Assembly (NCBI GenBank): GCA_937923175.1
Contig: CALALB010000052.1
Span: 1-61,742 of the forward strand
From: an uncultured Chromatiaceae bacterium
Lineage (GTDB): Bacteria > Pseudomonadota > Gammaproteobacteria > Chromatiales > Chromatiaceae
Direction: 5' to 3'
Length of the DNA stretch: 61,742 bases
The translations under genes and the position numbers were made by a program. Below, piece after piece: positions 56,992-61,742 of the stretch. The notes below the pieces were generated by a model. It was not told the DNA's origin. It searched no databases and saw only the letters and a program-made list of their open reading frames with translations. Positions within the stretch are counted from its first letter, which is position 1. Each line of letters begins with the position of its first letter.

Positions 56992-57072
56992 CGCAAAAGT
57001 GAATCTATCGTCAAGAAGTTGAATAAATTGTTTCTAAAGGCCTAGCTGTGTGAAAATAGGGCAACTGAAAAA

Positions 57073-57393
57073 ATGACTATCTTGGGAGACCACCTGTTGT
57101 CCAATACATTAATCTTAGATGGTAAAGCCGTCGCAAAACGCACAGAGATTGAACTGAGCGATCGCGTCGAAAAAATTAAGGCCTCTACCGGTATAACACC
57201 TATTTTAGCCACAATTTTAGTCGGTGATGACCCCGCATCAGCGACCTATGTCAAAATGAAGAGTCAGAAAGGCGGCATTGTAGCAAAGATTAGCAATAAT
57301 CCAGAAGCAGGTAGACAAAACGTGTGCAAGATTAACGAATTAATACGAGTTTTTTATGAAAAGATTTTTGAAACAGAAGTAAAGAAATACTAA
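57073..57393 (+). pseudogene. folD: Truncated folD fragment
   Basis: Codons 11-65 correspond to the N-terminus of FolD ([35 protein letters not shown]) and are similar but clearly not identical to the intact copy at 58,143. After VKMK the sequence leaves the family and ends in an unrelated lysine-rich tail of about 45 residues. The catalytic lysine region is incomplete and the NADP domain is absent, so it cannot be a functional enzyme. The DNA is AT-rich like the rest of this end of the window. Confidence 0.8.
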
Positions 57394-57411
57394 GAGAGGT
57401 GTTTAAAAAAT

Positions 57412-57488
57412 TGGGGTGACTGACGGGGTTCGAACCCGCGACCACCGGAATCACAATCCAGGGCTCTACCAACTGAGCTACAGTCACC
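57412..57488 (-). tRNA. tRNA-His(GTG), copy 2
   Basis: Acceptor GTGACTG pairs with CAGTCAC, with G-1 facing C73; the loop gives anticodon GTG; encoded CCA. It differs from copy 1 at many stem positions. Confidence 0.96.
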
Positions 57489-57526
57489 ATCACTCTGCGA
57501 GAAGCGGCACATTATTATAAGAAGAA

Positions 57527-57603
<77 letters not shown>

Positions 57604-57669
57604 TTATGACACCAATGCTAGCTAAAGCTTAACTAAACATTGTGAATTGACACAATCGCAGGCAAAAAA

Positions 57670-57746
57670 TGGTCGGAGTGGAGGGATTCGAACCCCCGAC
57701 ATTCTGCTCCCAAAGCAGACGCGCTACCAGGCTGCGCTACACTCCG
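57670..57746 (-). tRNA. tRNA-Pro(TGG), copy 2
   Basis: Acceptor CGGAGTG pairs perfectly with CACTCCG; loop TTTGGGA gives TGG; encoded CCA. It shares a 28-base exact stretch with the 5' part of copy 1. Confidence 0.96.
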
Positions 57747-58142
57747 ATTTCGAAATTCTAACTTGATCATCACAATGTATCTATAGTTAAGTATAGATAT
57801 TGCAACTCTTCTTAAGCCAGTGCTCTCAAAAGAGGTGCGCATCATACTCATGCCTTTTTTGGCCGTCAATGTTAATTTTCATTTTTTTCGAAGTTACGTA
57901 ACATAATCAGGCCTAGAGGAGATTGGCTGATGTGAATGACTGTGTGACAATATCACTAAGCGGCCATAAAATAGCCTCAAAGGTCATTCCTTACGTAAGA
58001 ATCTTACGCTGACCTCAAGCCAGAATAAACCTTATACAAAATACTATAAAACACGATGCAGACCTGACAAAGCCGATACTTTAGGGGTTATCACCCCTAG
58101 TATGTATCCCTTTGCAAATCTCAATAATACTGGACATTATCT
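57747..58142. other. Divergent promoter region between tRNA-Pro copy 2 and folD
   Basis: About 400 bases, AT-rich, with no coding frame. It must carry the promoters of the tRNA set (minus) and folD (plus). TAGGGGT-TATC-ACCCCTA at 58082-58099 is a 7-bp hairpin upstream of folD. CTTACGTAAG (57988-57997) is a short palindrome. No clear -35/-10 pair was identified. Confidence 0.45.
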
Positions 58143-58988
58143 ATGACAGCCTTGATTTTGGACGGCAAAGCCCTCGCAAAAAAAACTGAAGAAGAGCTTA
58201 GCCTGCGTGTAAAAGCGTTAAAAGAAAAGGGAGGCAGCACTCCCATACTGGCCACCATACTCGTAGGCGATGATCCAGCATCAGCAACCTATGTCAAAAT
58301 GAAAGGCAATGCGTGCGAGCGCATTGGCATGGGCTCGATTCGTGTTGAAATGCCAACCGAAACCACCACTCAAGAGCTGCTCAAGAAAATTGAAGAACTC
58401 AACCAAAACCCTGACGTGCACGGCATTCTGTTACAGCACCCTGTACCCGCCCAAATTGACGAGCGCGCCTGCTTTGATGCAATTGCACTTAAAAAAGATG
58501 TTGATGGCGTGACCTGCTTAGGGTTTGGCAGAATGAGTATGGGCGAACCTGCTTATGGCTCTGCAACACCCAAAGGCATTATGCGCTTACTAGAAGGCTT
58601 TAATATGCCGCTAGCGGGCAAACATGCTGTTGTTGTAGGCCGTAGCCCCATCCTTGGCAAGCCAATGGCCATGATGCTACTCAATGCTAACGCAACCGTA
58701 ACTATTTGCCACTCACGCACTCAAAACCTTGCAGACCACATCAAACAAGCCGATATCATTGTGGGTGCAGTCGGCAAACCCGAATTTATCAAAGCCGAAT
58801 GGATTAAAGACGGCGCCATTGTAGTGGATGCAGGCTATCATCCCGGTGGTGTTGGTGATATTGAATTAGCACCGCTTGCGAGCCGCGCTGCGGCTTATAC
58901 ACCCGTTCCCGGTGGTGTTGGGCCCATGACGATCAATACTTTGATTTATCAAACCGTTGAGGCGGGCGAGAAGAGCCTGGGAGCTTAA
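58143..58988 (+). CDS. folD: Methylene-THF dehydrogenase/cyclohydrolase
   Basis: A bifunctional folate enzyme, 281 residues. It interconverts 5,10-methylene-THF, methenyl-THF and 10-formyl-THF. The catalytic lysine is in [31 protein letters not shown] and the NADP site [13 protein letters not shown] follow, and the end reads [14 protein letters not shown]. The gene is intact and AT-rich. It lies divergent from tRNA-Pro copy 2, an order (folD next to Arg/His/Pro tRNAs) found in several gammaproteobacteria. Confidence 0.97.
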   Translation: MTALILDGKALAKKTEEELSLRVKALKEKGGSTPILATILVGDDPASATYVKMKGNACERIGMGSIRVEMPTETTTQELLKKIEELNQNPDVHGILLQHPVPAQIDERACFDAIALKKDVDGVTCLGFGRMSMGEPAYGSATPKGIMRLLEGFNMPLAGKHAVVVGRSPILGKPMAMMLLNANATVTICHSRTQNLADHIKQADIIVGAVGKPEFIKAEWIKDGAIVVDAGYHPGGVGDIELAPLASRAAAYTPVPGGVGPMTINTLIYQTVEAGEKSLGA

Positions 58989-59014
58989 GCCAGCCCCCTA
59001 TAACGAACAAGCCA

Positions 59015-59719
59015 ATGAGACTCGACCGATTTATCGCCAATAATACAGGCTTACCGCGCAAAGAGGCCTGCTTGCTCATTAAGCAGGGGCGCATCAGTTG
59101 TAATAACGCCGTTATTCAACAAACGGCTTTTAAGGTGGGCGCAGATGATTTGGTCGAGCTTGATGGCGATACTATTAAAGATCCCACTCATCTGTATTGG
59201 ATGATGAATAAAGCGCAAGGAATTGTTTGCGCCAATCACGACAGTGAACATCCGACGGTTTTTGACAGCATCGATAAAACCGCTATTCACCCTGCTTTAC
59301 GCCAAAACCTTCAAGTTGCTGGCAGGCTAGACAAAGATACAACTGGGCTCGTACTGATAACAACTGATGGTCAATGGAACCACACTGTAACCAGTCCACA
59401 CAAAACCATAGGGAAGCGTTATCGCGTAGAGCTAGCCGAATCAATAACAGAAGAGGCAATTCTACAAATCGAGGCTGGCATTGCATTACGCAATGAACCA
59501 CAAGCCTGCAAACCCGCTCAAATAAGCCTGTTCTCACCAAATAGCTGTTTACTCACGATTCACGAAGGCAAATATCATCAAGTCAAACGCATGTTCGCCG
59601 CGACAAACAATCGCGTCGTAAAATTACATCGCGAAGCCATTGCGAATATAAAGCTCGATACCGGCCTCAAACCCAATGCCTACCGTGCATTAACACAAGA
59701 CGAAATTCACTGCCTATGA
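59015..59719 (+). CDS. rsuA: 16S rRNA pseudouridine synthase (RsuA-type)
   Basis: A 234-residue RNA modification enzyme. An S4 RNA-binding domain (MRLDRFIANNTGLPRKEA, IKQGRISCN) precedes the catalytic domain with the active-site aspartate in VAGRLDKDTTGLVL. HEGKYHQVKRMFA is the RsuA/RluB/E/F signature. The length and the acidic HLYWMMNKAQGIVC segment fit RsuA, which modifies U516. It starts 26 bases after folD and overlaps rsmC by 4 bases. Confidence 0.88.
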   Translation: MRLDRFIANNTGLPRKEACLLIKQGRISCNNAVIQQTAFKVGADDLVELDGDTIKDPTHLYWMMNKAQGIVCANHDSEHPTVFDSIDKTAIHPALRQNLQVAGRLDKDTTGLVLITTDGQWNHTVTSPHKTIGKRYRVELAESITEEAILQIEAGIALRNEPQACKPAQISLFSPNSCLLTIHEGKYHQVKRMFAATNNRVVKLHREAIANIKLDTGLKPNAYRALTQDEIHCL

Positions 59720-60777
59720 GCACATCAGACCATGCAATTGACACACTACTTGAACAGCTACGCAAGCATCAGCTCGACACAACGCAAAAGAGCAATCAAA
59801 AAAGCCTGTGGTTTGCCGATGAAAATTCGCATTTAGTGATGCACTCGCTAGGCCAGCACAAGGATAACGTTGATGTACTTACCAACCGCTTTGACATCCA
59901 TCAAAGTGCTTTACATTTAGGATTAACGAGTATTTTTAATGATGTTGATTTCTCAGAAACAGATGCTCCCTTTGATCATATTTATCTTAGAGTCAGTAAA
60001 GAAAAGGCTGTAATGCACCATGCCATCAATCAGGCGTGCGCTCATTTAAAACCTTCCGGGCAACTACATATTGCAGGCAATAAAAATGAAGGTGCAAAGA
60101 CCTACATAAAAAAGGCTTCGATACTTTTCACTGAAAAGTCCGCCATTACAAAAGATAAAGACACCTACAGCATCACACTGAGTCAACCTAATCATGAAGC
60201 CGAAAGCCTTGATACAAATAACTACACCGCGCTGAGAGAAATCGGGCAGTACAACGCTATGCCACTATTCAGTAAGCCTGGTGTATTTGGTTTTGATAAA
60301 TTAGATGAAGGCAGCCTACTGTTACTTGAAACACTGAAAAAAGAACAAATAGAGACGGGCAAAGATATTCTAGACTTAGGCTGTGGTTATGGGCTGCTCA
60401 CATTAGGCGCTTTTGCATTGAAAGCAAAAAGCTACACCGCAACCGATAATAACGCTGCGGCTTTGATTGCAATACAACACAATGCACAAGAGTGGAGAGA
60501 GAAAATAGATATAATACCTGCAGATGCAGGGAAAGAAATCGAAAAAAAGTTCGATCTTATTCTCTGCAACCCACCTTTTCACCAAGGATTTAGTGTCAGT
60601 GGAGAATTGACTGATAAGTTTTTAGCGAATACAAAAAAATTGCTAGCAAAGGAAGGTGTAGCATATTTTGTGGTGAATAGCTTTGTTGGTATTGAAAGTC
60701 GTTCCGACAAAAAACAATTACATATCAAAACGATTCTCAATAATAAAAAATTCAAAGTATTAAAATTTTCACAGTAG
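59716..60777 (+). CDS. rsmC: 16S rRNA guanine-N2 methyltransferase (RsmC-like)
   Basis: A 353-residue duplicated-domain methyltransferase like RsmC, which methylates G1207 of 16S rRNA. The SAM motif ILDLGCGYGLLTLGAFA lies near residue 220. LILCNPPFHQGF is the catalytic NPPF signature, and GVFGFDKLDEGSLLLLE is the RsmC-family motif. The N-terminal half is the degenerate substrate-recognition domain. It is coupled to rsuA by an ATGA overlap; both modify small-subunit rRNA. Confidence 0.9.
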   Translation: MSTSDHAIDTLLEQLRKHQLDTTQKSNQKSLWFADENSHLVMHSLGQHKDNVDVLTNRFDIHQSALHLGLTSIFNDVDFSETDAPFDHIYLRVSKEKAVMHHAINQACAHLKPSGQLHIAGNKNEGAKTYIKKASILFTEKSAITKDKDTYSITLSQPNHEAESLDTNNYTALREIGQYNAMPLFSKPGVFGFDKLDEGSLLLLETLKKEQIETGKDILDLGCGYGLLTLGAFALKAKSYTATDNNAAALIAIQHNAQEWREKIDIIPADAGKEIEKKFDLILCNPPFHQGFSVSGELTDKFLANTKKLLAKEGVAYFVVNSFVGIESRSDKKQLHIKTILNNKKFKVLKFSQ

Positions 60778-60784
60778 CCGCGAA

Positions 60785-61742
60785 CTAGCTTGCAATCAAT
60801 ACATCAGCAAAAAAATGCACTAGCGCTTGTTTCACATTTGTTTCATTAGGGAGGTTAGGCTCCAAAATAGCAACAATATCATTAATACAGCGTACACCAT
60901 CAACAAGGTCTAGCGTTGCCTTTGCTACGGGGTCATCAACACTACTAACACACTCATTCTTAACTATTGGTAGATAATGTAGTACGAGCCAATCAGGAAG
61001 GCTTCTATCATCGGCATTAGAACGTTCATCTGGCCGATATTGTGCACAAAAGACCCATAGCTCATCTATCCTTTTACTTACATTCAATGGTGATGGTAAG
61101 TGTACGTAGGGGCTAGCTGATTCACTAAGCAGCTTAAATCTACCAAGAGATATCAGCTCTCTAAGTTCTTTATGATTATATTTAATCTCTGCAGGCAACG
61201 ATGTCGAATATAACAACGGCCCCGTGTTAATCCAGTAGCCTCCTGGCTTTAGCCACTTCGATATTTTTTCAAGGAGAGCTCGATTATCACCCTCATGAAT
61301 ATCCAAAAACCATGACGTAACAATGCAATCGAAAGTTTGAGGCGCAAAATCAAACTGCCAGATATCACCAACCAACTGACGAAAAGAGTCTTTCAATTTT
61401 TGATCTGCATCCGTAATTGCGTGCAGATCCCAACTCATATAGTTATCTGAAATACCCATCTGAGGAGAAGAAGATGCTTCAGGAAAAGGAGGTAATGATT
61501 TGCCCGAGATGAGCTCACTTGGTATAAGCTGCAGAGCCGGATTAAGGTCAAGTGTTGTTGTAAAGGCATTGTCCAGACTCGCATGGAGTTCCCAAGCCAC
61601 TCGACCCGCTCCAGACCCCAAAACAAGCACATTATTACCACAATCTTGCGGCCATATATTTTGAAGAGTCCTGAGTTGCTCATAGTGAGAGCCTGGGACA
61701 TCAACCTCCCATGCCCAATCACGCAATATGTGCGAAAAATAA
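60785..61742 (-). CDS. N2227/carnosine-N-methyltransferase-like protein (5' end outside)
   Basis: The frame is open to the right edge; no start inside the window is convincing (a TTG at 61726 only). HILRDWAWE near the edge and VLVLGSGAGRVAWELH are the N2227 family signatures. CIVTSWFLDIHE and WLKPGGYWINTGPL complete the SAM methyltransferase core. In eukaryotes this family includes carnosine N-methyltransferase; bacterial members have no settled substrate. It is convergent with rsmC, 7 bases apart. Confidence 0.78.
   Translation of the reverse strand, partial: YFSHILRDWAWEVDVPGSHYEQLRTLQNIWPQDCGNNVLVLGSGAGRVAWELHASLDNAFTTTLDLNPALQLIPSELISGKSLPPFPEASSSPQMGISDNYMSWDLHAITDADQKLKDSFRQLVGDIWQFDFAPQTFDCIVTSWFLDIHEGDNRALLEKISKWLKPGGYWINTGPLLYSTSLPAEIKYNHKELRELISLGRFKLLSESASPYVHLPSPLNVSKRIDELWVFCAQYRPDERSNADDRSLPDWLVLHYLPIVKNECVSSVDDPVAKATLDLVDGVRCINDIVAILEPNLPNETNVKQALVHFFADVLIAS

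Overview
Most of the window (about 1-56,950) is GC-rich gammaproteobacterial DNA. Its gene content and order point to a purple sulfur bacterium (Chromatiaceae) or a close relative. The clearest sign is the hydrogenase operon hynS-isp1-isp2-hynL, an arrangement known from Thiocapsa and its relatives. A NikR-type nickel uptake operon, hypF, and the order pheS-pheT-ihfA-merR-tRNA-Pro fit the same picture. The last 4.8 kb (about 57,000-61,742) is clearly richer in AT and uses codons differently. It is either foreign DNA or a chimeric join made at a tRNA cluster. Layout of the left part: a partial gene end and a frameshifted gene of unknown function (3-1276), an agmatinase-family ureohydrolase, a DUF815 AAA ATPase and comF. 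Next comes a complete biotin operon bioB-bioF-bioH-bioC-bioD, with a BirA-type operator in front of it. dacB, an HtrA-like lipoprotein protease without a PDZ domain, a SPOR-domain membrane protein and a small coiled-coil protein follow. Then comes a nickel ECF-transporter operon (nikK-M-L-Q-O) behind a NikR-type inverted repeat. Layout of the middle: the translation block thrS-infC-rpmI-rplT-pheS-pheT-ihfA-merR-tRNA-Pro runs on the minus strand. infC probably starts at an ATC codon. An 800-base intergenic stretch holds a strongly folded, possibly RNA-coding element. A signalling pair follows: a PP2C phosphatase with a degenerate receiver domain, then a PAS-GGDEF-EAL protein. After these come class I fumarase, a secreted beta-propeller-like protein, uppP, and the amino-acid genes alaC and hom. 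Layout of the right part: hupH-like-hynS-isp1-isp2-hynL encodes a membrane-associated [NiFe] hydrogenase. Nearby are serC, an unusual ATP-grasp protein, msrA, hypF (CN ligand synthesis for the hydrogenase) and a bacteriohemerythrin. A surface-glycan locus follows, with two paralogous HAD-family proteins flanking galE, a UDP-glucuronate decarboxylase and a glycosyltransferase-FkbM methyltransferase fusion. One of the two HAD paralogues has lost the nucleophilic aspartate. A tRNA operon Pro-Arg-His-Lys with a good promoter and terminator closes the GC-rich part. The AT-rich end has a folD fragment, a second tRNA set (Pro-Arg-His), intact folD, an RsuA-type pseudouridine synthase, rsmC and the end of an N2227-family methyltransferase gene. 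Functionally, nickel uptake (nik), cofactor assembly (hypF), the hydrogenase itself and its electron-transfer subunits lie in one 35-kb stretch. That suggests a lineage for which hydrogen metabolism matters.
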